Made by a program: the position numbers and the translations under genes. The notes beneath the pieces are model-generated. The model saw only the letters and a program-made list of their open reading frames with translations. It did no database searches and was not told the origin of the DNA. From Rubricoccus marinus (GTDB lineage: Bacteria > Bacteroidota > Rhodothermia > Rhodothermales > Rubricoccaceae), in contig NZ_MQWB01000010.1 in the NCBI RefSeq assembly GCF_002257665.1, positions 62,001-126,000 of the forward strand: 64,000 bases of DNA, written 5' to 3'. Below, piece after piece: positions 43,280 to 51,927 of the stretch (the first letter of the stretch is position 1; the number at the start of each line of letters is the position of its first letter).

Positions 43280-45657
43280 GCATTATCCTCAACGCAGCCC
43301 CCCTCTCGTTCGACCGCGACACGATCGACATCGGCTACCTCCCGGACGAGGGTAAGGAGGCCTCCGCAGCCCTACGTGAGGAGTACAGAGACACCCACGT
43401 ATTCCGCTTTGACCGTCGAGAGGGCCTGATCGCCAACGTCGGCGTTGCCGGGGCGGCCCCTCTCGGAGATACTAAAGCCCAGCGGCTCGACGAAAATCTC
43501 TACCTCGCGAGTCGAGTAATCCAGAGCCAGATCGTCTCGTGGCTCAAAGGGCGCTACACCGTCCTCCGCCGCCGCAACCCCGTCATCTTCTGGGCCTCTG
43601 CTCAGCGTCACCAACTCCTAAGTAGGGCCGTCCAAGATGTCGCCCAAAAGCGAAACGCGGAAATCAGTCCGCTCTCCGGTTTGGACGTGTACGTCCGGTT
43701 CCGGCTCGACACCCGCCTGCTCTACCCAAAGGGCAACAAACCGACACCGTACCTCGGCCTCCTAATCGACCTCAATACGTCCAACGTGATGGACATCCCC
43801 GTCAGCGAGTTGATGAGCCGGGGGCTAGATCCGCGTGGGATGTACGTGGGGCAGCGTTCGAAGGAACGAGACGACTTCCTGCTCCCCCGATTCGAGACGC
43901 TCGGTCGTGTCCGAGACGTGCGAGACGGACGCCTCCTCCTCACAGACCAGAAGCAGGGAGATGGTGACAGCGGCGGCCTTGCCGAACAGATCGAGGCGAG
44001 GTCGGCTCTCGTTGAGCCCCGGTCCGAGAACCTAGCCGCCGCGATTCACACCGTCTACGGTCGAGACGCACGTGCCATCGGGGACCGGTTGCACACGCTC
44101 AGGCGCTCTTATGCGACCGCCACGGGGCAACTGGGTCATCTGGAGGACACCCTCGCAGGCCTACGAGACCACGTTGCGCTGAACGTGGGTGGGGCGACCG
44201 CCCGCGTCGGAGATTTCCTCGAACGTGGAGACGGCCTCTTTCCCCTTATGATCTCGACGAGTCGCCCGACGTGCCTGTTCGGACCTCAAGGGCGAAAGAC
44301 CGGGCAACACCCTGATGATGGTGTCAGCAAGTACGGGCCGTTCCAGTACATGCTGCACGAGGCGAACGAGCCCCTCGTCGTCGTCGTCTGCGAGGCGAGC
44401 GAGCGCGTCCGCGTCGAGCAGTTCGTCGACGAACTTCGAGACGGGTTCCCCACCTCGGAATGGGAGGGGGCAACCAAGAACGCCCAGGTCCGCCGCGAGA
44501 ACCCATATGCGGGAGGGCTCCTCGGCAAGTACCACCTCCGGCGAGTGAGGTACGAGTACGAGGAGATGCCGGACGGGCGACCGGAGACGTACCGTGCTGC
44601 TATCGGGCGAGTCCTCGGGAGGCTCCCGAGGCGCCCTGACCTCGCTATTGTCCAAACCAGGACCGAATACAGGGGACTCAAGGGGGACGCCAATCCCTAT
44701 TTCGTTGCGAAGTCCGAGTTCATGACGAAGGGGGTCCCGGTCCAGGCCGTCACGTCGGAGAAGGTCGAGGCCGCACCACGGCAGATCCCGTACATCCTCA
44801 ATAATGTCGGGCTCGCTTCCTACGCTAAGCTCGGCGGCACGCCGTGGGTCATCAGCACCCGCAACCCCAGCAGCCGTGAGGTCGTCATCGGCATCGGGTA
44901 CACCGAGTCGTTCGAGCGCCGCCTCGGCCCCCGCAAGCGGTACGTGGGCATCACCACCTTCTTCCAGGGCAATGGGCGCTACCTCGCGTGGGACGTCACG
45001 CGAGAAGTCGAATTCGAGGGGTACGCCGAGGCCCTTCTCGACAGCCTCCGCAACACCATCCGCTATGTCGAGACGGAGAACGAGTGGGAGCCGGGCGATC
45101 GCGTCCGCCTTGTGTTCCACGTCTACAAACCGCTGAAACGGACCGAGATCGAGGCGGTCCGGGGCGTCGTTGATGACCTCCTGCAGGACCGGTACGCAGT
45201 GGAGTTTGCGTTCCTCAACCTTACCACCTTCCACGCATTTCGGCTCTTCGACCCCGACAAGGCGGGCGTCCCGTACTACCCCCCGGGCCGTCGGGGGAAA
45301 GTCATGAAAGGCCCCGGCGTCCCCGATAGAGGGCTGTGCTTCCAACTCGATCCCCGGACTGCGCTTCTCCAACTCGTCGGACCCCGCGAGTTGAAGACCG
45401 ACCTCGACGGTGCCCCCGAGCCCATGCTCATCGAGATCCATCCGGACTCGGATGTCGACGACCTCACCTACCTCGTCCGCCAGGTCTTCCACTTCTCCTT
45501 CCTCTCGTGGCGGAGCTTCTTCCCATCGGGAGAGCCTGTGACCATCCTCTACTCGCGGTGGATCGCTCAGCGGCTCGCCGACCTCCGGCCCGTCACGGGC
45601 TGGGACCCCGGCGCCGTCACGCTCGGGGCACTGCGAGGCAGCAAGTGGTTCTTATGA
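43276..45657 (+). CDS. Long-B prokaryotic Argonaute, catalytically inactive
   Basis: This 793-residue protein has the layout of long-B prokaryotic Argonautes: N, L1/PAZ-like, L2, MID and PIWI. The MID region shows NPYFVAKSEFMTKGVPVQ and the strong signature ASYAKLGGTPWVIS (about 515-527). In PIWI the strand that should carry the first catalytic Asp reads VVIGIGYTES, with Gly541. The region of the third acidic residue reads RLVFHVYKPL, without Asp. The C-terminal FHFSFLSWRSFFPSGEPVTI matches the long-B group. It should be guide-loaded and target-sensing but unable to cut, acting through the nuclease encoded next (4-nt overlap at 45654-45657). Confidence 0.9.
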   Translation: MSIILNAAPLSFDRDTIDIGYLPDEGKEASAALREEYRDTHVFRFDRREGLIANVGVAGAAPLGDTKAQRLDENLYLASRVIQSQIVSWLKGRYTVLRRRNPVIFWASAQRHQLLSRAVQDVAQKRNAEISPLSGLDVYVRFRLDTRLLYPKGNKPTPYLGLLIDLNTSNVMDIPVSELMSRGLDPRGMYVGQRSKERDDFLLPRFETLGRVRDVRDGRLLLTDQKQGDGDSGGLAEQIEARSALVEPRSENLAAAIHTVYGRDARAIGDRLHTLRRSYATATGQLGHLEDTLAGLRDHVALNVGGATARVGDFLERGDGLFPLMISTSRPTCLFGPQGRKTGQHPDDGVSKYGPFQYMLHEANEPLVVVVCEASERVRVEQFVDELRDGFPTSEWEGATKNAQVRRENPYAGGLLGKYHLRRVRYEYEEMPDGRPETYRAAIGRVLGRLPRRPDLAIVQTRTEYRGLKGDANPYFVAKSEFMTKGVPVQAVTSEKVEAAPRQIPYILNNVGLASYAKLGGTPWVISTRNPSSREVVIGIGYTESFERRLGPRKRYVGITTFFQGNGRYLAWDVTREVEFEGYAEALLDSLRNTIRYVETENEWEPGDRVRLVFHVYKPLKRTEIEAVRGVVDDLLQDRYAVEFAFLNLTTFHAFRLFDPDKAGVPYYPPGRRGKVMKGPGVPDRGLCFQLDPRTALLQLVGPRELKTDLDGAPEPMLIEIHPDSDVDDLTYLVRQVFHFSFLSWRSFFPSGEPVTILYSRWIAQRLADLRPVTGWDPGAVTLGALRGSKWFL

Positions 45658-46925
45658 GCTCCCAATCCGAGTCGCCGCCGGGTCCCCCACCCGACGCCTT
45701 GGTTGACCCCATCGCAGACCGGAGGCAGATCTTGCGTGCCGTCGTGGAGGGGGGCTTCGAGGGGGCCAGCCGCCAGTCCCACGGTTTGGTGCTCCGGCTC
45801 CTCCACATGTCGCTGCCCCCAGACGACCTGCTCCGGAGACCGTTCGATACGGATGGGGCCGTGAGCGCACTCTCCTACGAGGGCTACCCTCCGATTGCCT
45901 ACCTCGGGTTTGCGATCGGTGCGGGTGCAGCGGATGCTCAGGCGAAGGCGCAGTTCGCGGAGAGGCTCCGGAGTATGATCGAGCGGGACGGGACGATCCT
46001 CTCAGCCCTGATCGCCGACGATGCGGCCTTGCTTGGCGTCGCCGACGGCCTCTCTTCCCTCGAAGGCGAGGCCTCCAGTGACCTCGCTGTGGGCCTCGCG
46101 AACGCGGCGTCTGCGGCGTCTGGAATGGGCCGTCTCCGAGCCCTCGCGCTTGACTTGATCGAACCAAGGGGGCGACTGTCGGTCCGTGTTGGTACAGACT
46201 CCTTGAACGCAGCCACGACGGACCTCGCGCTTCGCCGACCATGGCCGCGCGCCTACGAGAGCGTGCCCCCTCTTGCGAACGACGAGCGCGTACGTCTCCT
46301 TGCCCGTGTGGTATCGGAGCCTGCCCCAGGTCCCGGTGACCTCGAGCGCGCTTCCGCGTGGCTCGTCGCGCTTGACTCGCTCGTCTCAGAGGCCGCTAGC
46401 GGAGCGGTGCCGACGACGCGCGACGTGGTCAGGCTGCTCAACCGTACACAGGGGGCAATGAAGAGGTGGGTATGGGAGGAAAAGCCCCGGCGGAGCGGGA
46501 CTGCCCCAGCTCGGTGGCTCATTGACAACGAGTACCACGTGCAGGACTTCCTCTACGCTGTCTTGTACCCGCTGTTTGGGGCCGAAGTGCTCGAGGAGCA
46601 GTACATCAAGGGGTTCGGCTTTACCCAGCCCCGGTACGACCTGTCCATAGAAGACCTCTCTCTCATCATTGAGGTCAAATTTGCCCGCACCAAGAAGGAT
46701 TTCAACAAGTTCGAAGAGCAGATCGCGGGGGACCTGGGTCTCTACTTCGGGCCACAAAGTCCCTACGAGGCCCTCGTCGCCTACGTCTACGACGACTGCA
46801 ATACCCATTACCCTGAGCTGTACGACGCATTCCGAGACGCGCTTCTCAAACGCGACGACCGAATTGTAGATGTCGTCGTCGTCCGCCGACCGAGCATGAT
46901 TCCGAGCCGGTCCGCCAGAGGCTGA
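45654..46925 (+). CDS. PD-(D/E)XK nuclease, pAgo-associated effector
   Basis: The 423-residue protein has a helical N-terminal region (about 20-270) of unknown fold and a C-terminal PD-(D/E)XK-type nuclease domain: EYHVQDFLYAVLYPLFG (helix with E293), RYDLSIED (D329) and LSLIIEVKFARTKKD (E340-V-K342). This matches the layout of nucleases encoded with inactive long-B Argonautes (BPAN type), which degrade DNA when the Argonaute is triggered. Its ATG overlaps the pAgo stop, indicating tight coupling. It ends 24 bases before the convergent helicase gene. I infer, but cannot prove, that it is the killing effector of this operon. Confidence 0.85.
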   Translation: MSSQSESPPGPPPDALVDPIADRRQILRAVVEGGFEGASRQSHGLVLRLLHMSLPPDDLLRRPFDTDGAVSALSYEGYPPIAYLGFAIGAGAADAQAKAQFAERLRSMIERDGTILSALIADDAALLGVADGLSSLEGEASSDLAVGLANAASAASGMGRLRALALDLIEPRGRLSVRVGTDSLNAATTDLALRRPWPRAYESVPPLANDERVRLLARVVSEPAPGPGDLERASAWLVALDSLVSEAASGAVPTTRDVVRLLNRTQGAMKRWVWEEKPRRSGTAPARWLIDNEYHVQDFLYAVLYPLFGAEVLEEQYIKGFGFTQPRYDLSIEDLSLIIEVKFARTKKDFNKFEEQIAGDLGLYFGPQSPYEALVAYVYDDCNTHYPELYDAFRDALLKRDDRIVDVVVVRRPSMIPSRSARG

Positions 46926-46949
46926 CGTCAAATACAACCCCACCGGCGC

Positions 46950-49481
46950 TCACGACCGGGGCTGGAGCTTCGGGGGCCGGAAGCAGTCACGGAAAAGGTT
47001 GTCTATATCCAACTGGTGAGTATCGAGCCACTCCTGCACACGGAGTTCCGTGACGGACCCCGGCTCACTCGTGGAGAACTCGGCAAAGAACGCCCGCACT
47101 TTCTCCACGAGACGCCGCAGTCCTCGTTTCGTGATGACACTCACGTCGTGGGTGAAGGCGCCCGCACTTTCGAGCTGATGCGTTGGGTGGACCATTAAAT
47201 AGACCGCGCTCCGCCCTTCGTAGTGCCTCTCGAACCAAGCGCAGGAACGGTTCATCTGTTCGGCTTCCCGTTTGTTGATAGCCGTCCTTCCGAGGAGAAC
47301 CTCGCTCTTGCACTCGATCACGGCATAGGCCCCCGCTCGGAGAGCCCACAGGTTGTCCGGTCCTTCTTTCCACTCCTTGTCAGGCCGTTGGGAAGAGAGA
47401 CCGAGTGCGTTGGCGAGGTCGTCCAGGGCCGCCTCGAACGGCTCCGCACGCACACCGAAGACGATGTCGGCCAACAGGCTCTCAACGGCCACACGCAACC
47501 CCTCCCGTGTCCCCTGCCCGTCAGCCCACGCGAGAATGGCGACCGCTCGGCTTTGGTTGATCGCCGTGAGCGATTCGACGACCATCCCAGTGCTCGGCTT
47601 CAGCAGGTATGTGTTCTTCTTGTGCGCAATGATCTGCATTTTGTTTGACTCGACGCGCTCACGCGGGTACAGGTAACGGGCAATCTGCTGGAGGTACCAC
47701 CCCCGCGAGAACTCGTCGGCCACGTGCTCGTCGATCAACGCTTGGGTCGTTTGGCAGGCACCGGCTACGTCCCCACTGCGGTACAGACGTTCCGCCTCGG
47801 CTTCGATCGAGAACACGTCGAGGGACCTGTCATCGCGATCCTCGGATTGAGCCTCGTCCATCTGCTCAGCGTAGTACGCCTTCCACGCCTCGTCCCGGCT
47901 CAGGCACTGCTGGCCCAGGCTGGCAAACGCCTCGGCGGGGTCCGTCCCGTCCCTGATCTCGTCCTGGGCAAACTCGGCCACCTTCATTCCGATCTCAATC
48001 TGATCCCGCGTCTGCGACGACAGGTACTGCCGGGCCCTCGGCAGGCGGACGCTCTTCACCAAGTCCGGCCCAGTAAAAACGATGACACAGTAGTCTTTTT
48101 CTCCTCGAACGGCCCGCCCCATCCCCTGCTCAATCTTTTGAGCCGTCCGGATGAGCGACGACTCGCTCCCAGGGCGGCAAGACTCCTCGTACTGTACAGC
48201 GAGGCTCTCCGCCTGGGGGGCCGAGTCCAACACCAGGACGCGGCACGTGGCGTCGGGAAGGTCAACCCCATCGTATCTGTTGGCGAGGGCGAGCGTGGTT
48301 TCGTACTTCCCCTCTCGGACTTTCCTGACCTCGCTTTCAATGGTTGCCGTCTGAGGAACGGTCGCGCCGTACTTCTCCCACACGAGCGTCTTGCTGAAGC
48401 TTGGGGCAACAGCTACGACTCCGTAGGACCGATGCGCGTCCGGTTTTGCGAACCGCCTGACGACGTAGTCACGGTCGAGAGAGGGGTCGATCAATGACGG
48501 GATCAGGATCATCTTTTCGCCCGACCAACGCTCGCCTTCGTACGTGAGCGGACTCCGGACTACCTCCGGTGACAGTCCCAAACCTTGGACGAGGAAGGCG
48601 TCGTTCGCGAGCGTAGCCGACATGAACACGCGGCGCTCCGCTCGCGCGTAGGTGCCAAACCGGTCAAGGGGGGGGACGTGCGGAATGATTTCCAGATGGC
48701 TCCCGGAAATCACACAGGCGCACTCCTCGATCTCGTCCTTGATGAGTGGCCAGGCAAACTTTACATCTTTCGATTTAGCATGATTGGCACGTGCGAGAAT
48801 ATCGACCACCTCATCTCGACGGTCTCGCCAGGCCCAATAGGGTACAGGCAGAAATGCGCCGACGTCCCCGCTCTGGATGTCTGCAAAGGTGCCAGCCCCC
48901 TGCTGCTTCAACGGTTCCTCGAAGAGATGAACGATCTCCTGGTAGGCCCCCTGCTCGCGGGAAAGCGTAATCTGCACGGCGCTGCGGACCGCGTCAATGC
49001 AAGCATGGGCGTCGTCGAGGAGGACCGTCCCGGCCTCCTCAGAGTCCGAGTCTAGACCAAACCGAGTGAGTCCGTTGAAGAGCTTCTGGACGGAGGTGAC
49101 GAGAATCGCCTCGCTGCTCGAGAACTCGACTGGAACTTCAGGGGTAGCTGTACACACCCGAATCCCGAACTGACGGGCCTGCTCGCAAGTCTGTGATGCT
49201 AAGAAGTTGTTCGGGCACAGGTAAACCGCTGGCCCTGACCCTTCGTTGAGACGGGCTTGGAGCATGAGCAACCCAATCAGCGTCTTGCCCTGCCCGGTGT
49301 GGAGCTTGACAATCAGATCCTTTTCGTCTCGGCGATTCGAGTGCCAGTCCGATAGAATCGCTGTTTGAGCCGGTCGCAAAGGACCCTTGTCGCTCGCGCG
49401 GTCTAGGGTGTCGTAGAGCTGAATGGGGTCTACAGGACGGTTGTGAGCCGCTTTCTGAAGACGTTTGCTGAAGTCAACCAA
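46950..49481 (-). CDS. DEAD/DEAH-type helicase with C-terminal nuclease-like domain
   Basis: The 843-residue protein is an SF2 helicase of the DinG/XPD-like sort. It has a Q-motif-like PAQTAI, Walker A LHTGQGKT (K66), DDAH box (156-159), SAT-like MSATLAND, and the VI motif EQGMGRAVRG. The C-terminal 180 residues contain GPDNLWALRAGAYAVIECKSEV. This resembles a PD-(D/E)XK nuclease core (D in PDN, E and K in IECK) and would make it a helicase-nuclease. No iron-sulfur Cys set is evident. It is convergent with the pAgo operon and may be an independent defence gene or part of the same island. Confidence 0.75.
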   Translation of the reverse strand: MVDFSKRLQKAAHNRPVDPIQLYDTLDRASDKGPLRPAQTAILSDWHSNRRDEKDLIVKLHTGQGKTLIGLLMLQARLNEGSGPAVYLCPNNFLASQTCEQARQFGIRVCTATPEVPVEFSSSEAILVTSVQKLFNGLTRFGLDSDSEEAGTVLLDDAHACIDAVRSAVQITLSREQGAYQEIVHLFEEPLKQQGAGTFADIQSGDVGAFLPVPYWAWRDRRDEVVDILARANHAKSKDVKFAWPLIKDEIEECACVISGSHLEIIPHVPPLDRFGTYARAERRVFMSATLANDAFLVQGLGLSPEVVRSPLTYEGERWSGEKMILIPSLIDPSLDRDYVVRRFAKPDAHRSYGVVAVAPSFSKTLVWEKYGATVPQTATIESEVRKVREGKYETTLALANRYDGVDLPDATCRVLVLDSAPQAESLAVQYEESCRPGSESSLIRTAQKIEQGMGRAVRGEKDYCVIVFTGPDLVKSVRLPRARQYLSSQTRDQIEIGMKVAEFAQDEIRDGTDPAEAFASLGQQCLSRDEAWKAYYAEQMDEAQSEDRDDRSLDVFSIEAEAERLYRSGDVAGACQTTQALIDEHVADEFSRGWYLQQIARYLYPRERVESNKMQIIAHKKNTYLLKPSTGMVVESLTAINQSRAVAILAWADGQGTREGLRVAVESLLADIVFGVRAEPFEAALDDLANALGLSSQRPDKEWKEGPDNLWALRAGAYAVIECKSEVLLGRTAINKREAEQMNRSCAWFERHYEGRSAVYLMVHPTHQLESAGAFTHDVSVITKRGLRRLVEKVRAFFAEFSTSEPGSVTELRVQEWLDTHQLDIDNLFRDCFRPPKLQPRS

Positions 49482-49541
49482 GGGAGGGCGCGGAGATTGT
49501 GACTGAGACGCGGCCTTTAAGGTCGCACCCCGTGGCCAGCG

Positions 49542-50597
49542 TTACCCGTATGGCACGTCGAGCCGGGAAGCGGCCTGCTCTTTAGCGCGCTCGCCCCGCC
49601 GGTCATATCCCGCCGTCGTCGTCGGGCTCGCGTGTCCGGCGAGCTGCTGCGCGACGGAGAGGTCGGCGCCCTCGTCGAGCAGGTCGCCGACGTAGCTCCG
49701 CCTGAGGTCGTGCGGGCTGAACACCTTCACACCGGCCTCGGCGGCGCGCGTTCTGAGCACGTGGTAGACCGCCTGCCCCGTGATCGACGCGGCCGCGCGG
49801 TCAAGCCGGCCGCCCCGGCGCGCCCGGACGAAGAGCGGCGTGTCACTATATATAGGTGAGAGGAGGGAGGGCTCGTCGCGGGCATCGACGAGTCTCTCTA
49901 CTCGGATCGCGAGGTAGTCCCGAAGGGCGTGGAACGCCCCCGGTGGAATCGGCACCACGCGCTCCTTGTTGCCCTTGCCGCGCACGACGACCCGCCGCTG
50001 CACGAGGTCGAGGTCGCCGACCATGAGCGTCGCCAGTTCGTCGCGCCTGAGCCCGCACCCGTAGCCCAGCGCCACGAGCGCCGCGTCGCGTTGTCCTTTC
50101 TCCGTGACGATCGGCGCGTCACCTTTCCGGGGCGAAACCGGGGTCAGACACGCCTCGATGAGCGCCCGCAGTTCGCCTCTGGCGAGCGACCGTCCCGTGG
50201 CCGCCGCCGCGCTCGAGCCCTTAACGGCACGGACCGCCGCGGCGCGGTGGTAATGCTCGGTCTCCATGAGCCCGAGCTCCCACGCCTCGCGGAGCACTCC
50301 GCGGAGCGCGGAGAGCGTCTTGTTGACGGTCGTGTACTTGAACCGCTCCGCCAAGGCGGCCCGGACGGCCTTCGCGTGCTCGGCCCGGAACGACCACCAC
50401 GGGAACGCCTCCGGCGCCAGAGGCGGGTCGGCGTCGGGCACACAGATCGCCGCGACCGTCGCGAGCGCGCCGCGCATGGTCCGGCGAGATCCCGGCGCGA
50501 GCCGCGCGAGGTAGACCGTCGCCGGGTTGGGGCCGGGCCGGGGGCTTTCGACCTCGACGGCCGAGAGAGTTGGGACGGGAAGGGTCGGCTCGTTCAT
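49542..50597 (-). CDS. Tyrosine recombinase/integrase
   Basis: The 351-residue protein has an N-terminal SAM-like core-binding domain and a catalytic domain with the full set of tyrosine-recombinase residues: R184 in GCGLRRDEL, K209 in RGKGNKERV, H296 and R299 in PHDLRRSY, H322 in LAGHASPTTTAGYDRR, and nucleophile Y331. It is of the XerC/D-like integrase type. It lies beside the helicase and pAgo operon and may have mobilised the defence island. I cannot recognise att sites. Two GCCTCTGGCG units (50175, 50415) fall inside it. Confidence 0.9.
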   Translation of the reverse strand: MNEPTLPVPTLSAVEVESPRPGPNPATVYLARLAPGSRRTMRGALATVAAICVPDADPPLAPEAFPWWSFRAEHAKAVRAALAERFKYTTVNKTLSALRGVLREAWELGLMETEHYHRAAAVRAVKGSSAAAATGRSLARGELRALIEACLTPVSPRKGDAPIVTEKGQRDAALVALGYGCGLRRDELATLMVGDLDLVQRRVVVRGKGNKERVVPIPPGAFHALRDYLAIRVERLVDARDEPSLLSPIYSDTPLFVRARRGGRLDRAAASITGQAVYHVLRTRAAEAGVKVFSPHDLRRSYVGDLLDEGADLSVAQQLAGHASPTTTAGYDRRGERAKEQAASRLDVPYG

Positions 50598-50704
50598 TCC
50601 GTTATTGCAATTTCACTTCATTCACTGGCCGATGCCGCCGAGCGGTCGGAGGGTCGCGTCGCGGAAGCTACGCCTATCGAGAACCGTCATTCTCATAAGT
50701 CATA

Positions 50705-50755
50705 TCTGACCCGTCAGAAACAGCTCGCGCCCGATACACCCCGCCTATCGGGCGC
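50705..50755. repeat. Two inverted repeats upstream of the integrase
   Basis: TCTGAC-CC-GTCAGA (50705-50718) is a nearly perfect short dyad. GCGCCCGATA (50727-50736) with TATCGGGCGC (50746-50755) is a perfect 10-bp stem around a 9-base loop. They lie between the divergent integrase and vapB genes. They may be an operator or part of a recombination site. Confidence 0.5.
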
Positions 50756-50863
50756 CAGAAAGGGAGCACCAGCGGCGCGCTCAGTAAGCACGCCCACGCA
50801 CCACACCACACGATGCGCTCCAGTGCGTACGTTGGATGACTGAATCCACACGCCCCTGATCCC

Positions 50864-51112
50864 ATGCGCCTCACCGTCACCGTTCCCGACGACGTCGCCG
50901 ACCAGGCGAGACAGCTCGCCACCGAGTCGGAGCGCTCCGTCTCATCCGTCGTCGCCGAGGCCATCGCGGGGCACGTCGCGACCGAGCGCCGCCGCCGCGC
51001 CTTCGGGGCCATCGACGCGCTCGTCGGCTCCGCGGCTCCCGATCCAAACGGCGCCGCGCAGTTCGACGCTGAGCTCGACGCGCTCCGCGCGGGCTCCGAC
51101 CGCGAGCTCTGA
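50864..51112 (+). CDS. VapB-like antitoxin (ribbon-helix-helix)
   Basis: This 82-residue protein opens with MRLTVTVPDDVADQARQLA and SERSVSSVVAEAI, a ribbon-helix-helix DNA-binding fold as in VapB/CopG antitoxins. Its C-terminal tail probably binds the toxin. The TGA stop shares one base with the ATG of the PIN toxin (51110-51114), so the pair is coupled. It likely represses its own promoter, for which the dyads at 50705-50755 are candidates. Confidence 0.85.
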   Translation: MRLTVTVPDDVADQARQLATESERSVSSVVAEAIAGHVATERRRRAFGAIDALVGSAAPDPNGAAQFDAELDALRAGSDREL

Positions 51113-51540
51113 TGGAGACGAGCACCACCAGCGACACTGTGCTCGGTTTCGACACCGGGTTCTTCCAGCGCCTCTACGCACGCGACGCCCAGGCGACGAC
51201 CGCCTGGGACGACGTACGTGCCGAGCGCGCCGTCGGCGCCATCTCCTGCATCACGCTCTTCGAACTCGAGCGCCTCGGCCTTCGGGGCGGCGTCCTGCCC
51301 CGCGACGTGGCCGAAGGGCTCGTCCGCTCGCTCCCCGTCACGTGCCGCGTCGTATGGCTCGGGGCGGACGACGGGGCCGACCGGCTCCACCGTGCCGTCC
51401 GACTCGCACACGGAAACGGGCTCGCGATGGCCGACGCGATCATCCTCACCTCGCTCCTCGACGCCGGCGCGACAACCGTCTACACGACGGACTCCGACTT
51501 CGAGCGCTACGACGGCCCCGTGCACGTCGTTCAGCTTTAG
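51112..51540 (+). CDS. VapC-type PIN-domain toxin
   Basis: The 142-residue PIN protein has its first catalytic Asp in LGFDTGFF, the conserved glutamate in SCITLFELERLGLRGG, and the distal acidic residues in LAMADAIILTSLL and VYTTDSDFERY. As a VapC it should cleave tRNA or rRNA when not bound by its antitoxin. It is encoded directly downstream of VapB with a one-base overlap, the standard arrangement. Confidence 0.85.
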   Translation: METSTTSDTVLGFDTGFFQRLYARDAQATTAWDDVRAERAVGAISCITLFELERLGLRGGVLPRDVAEGLVRSLPVTCRVVWLGADDGADRLHRAVRLAHGNGLAMADAIILTSLLDAGATTVYTTDSDFERYDGPVHVVQL

Positions 51541-51553
51541 CCACTCTGGTCTC

Positions 51554-51895
51554 ATGCTCGACTACAGAGGCTACCACGCCAAGGTGGAGTACCGCCCCGA
51601 CGACACCCTTCTCTTCGGTCGCGTCCTCGACCTCGGGGACACGGTCGTGTTCGAGGCCGAGCGCGCCGCCGACATCCAAGCCGCCTTCCAGGGCGCCGTC
51701 GACGACTACCTCGACTTCTGCGCCGAGATCGGCAAGGACCCCGACCGCCCGTTCAGCGGCCGGTTCAACGTCCGGCTCACGCCCGACCTCCATCGTGCCG
51801 CAGCCGTCGCGGCCGAGGCGGGGTCTGAGAGCCTGAACCACTTCGTCCGAACGGCCGTCGCTCATGAGGTCGAGCGGCGGAGCGTAGCCGCATAG
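51554..51895 (+). CDS. HicB-like antitoxin without visible HicA
   Basis: The 113-residue protein has a HicB-like N-terminal half (YHAKVEYRPDDTLLFGRVLDLGDTVVFEAE, here split by position) with a following ADIQAAFQGAVDDYLDFCAEIGK helix. Its RHH-like C-terminal part is RFNVRLTPDLHRAAAVAAEAGSESLNHFV. HicB normally pairs with the small toxin HicA. No HicA-like ORF (about 60-80 residues with a lone His) is seen upstream or downstream, so it may be solitary. It lies 13 bases after vapC. Confidence 0.8.
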   Translation: MLDYRGYHAKVEYRPDDTLLFGRVLDLGDTVVFEAERAADIQAAFQGAVDDYLDFCAEIGKDPDRPFSGRFNVRLTPDLHRAAAVAAEAGSESLNHFVRTAVAHEVERRSVAA

Positions 51896-51927
51896 GCGGC
51901 CACCACTGCGCAGCCTCTTCCCTACCC

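Noticed and set aside
43276-45657. Catalytically active Argonaute
   Set aside because: The first PIWI Asp is Gly541, the third acidic position lacks Asp, and the C-terminal motif is that of the inactive long-B group.
49847-49858. AT-rich TATATATAG as a promoter
   Set aside because: It lies inside the integrase coding sequence, where it encodes part of SPIYSDT, with no gene start placed to use it.
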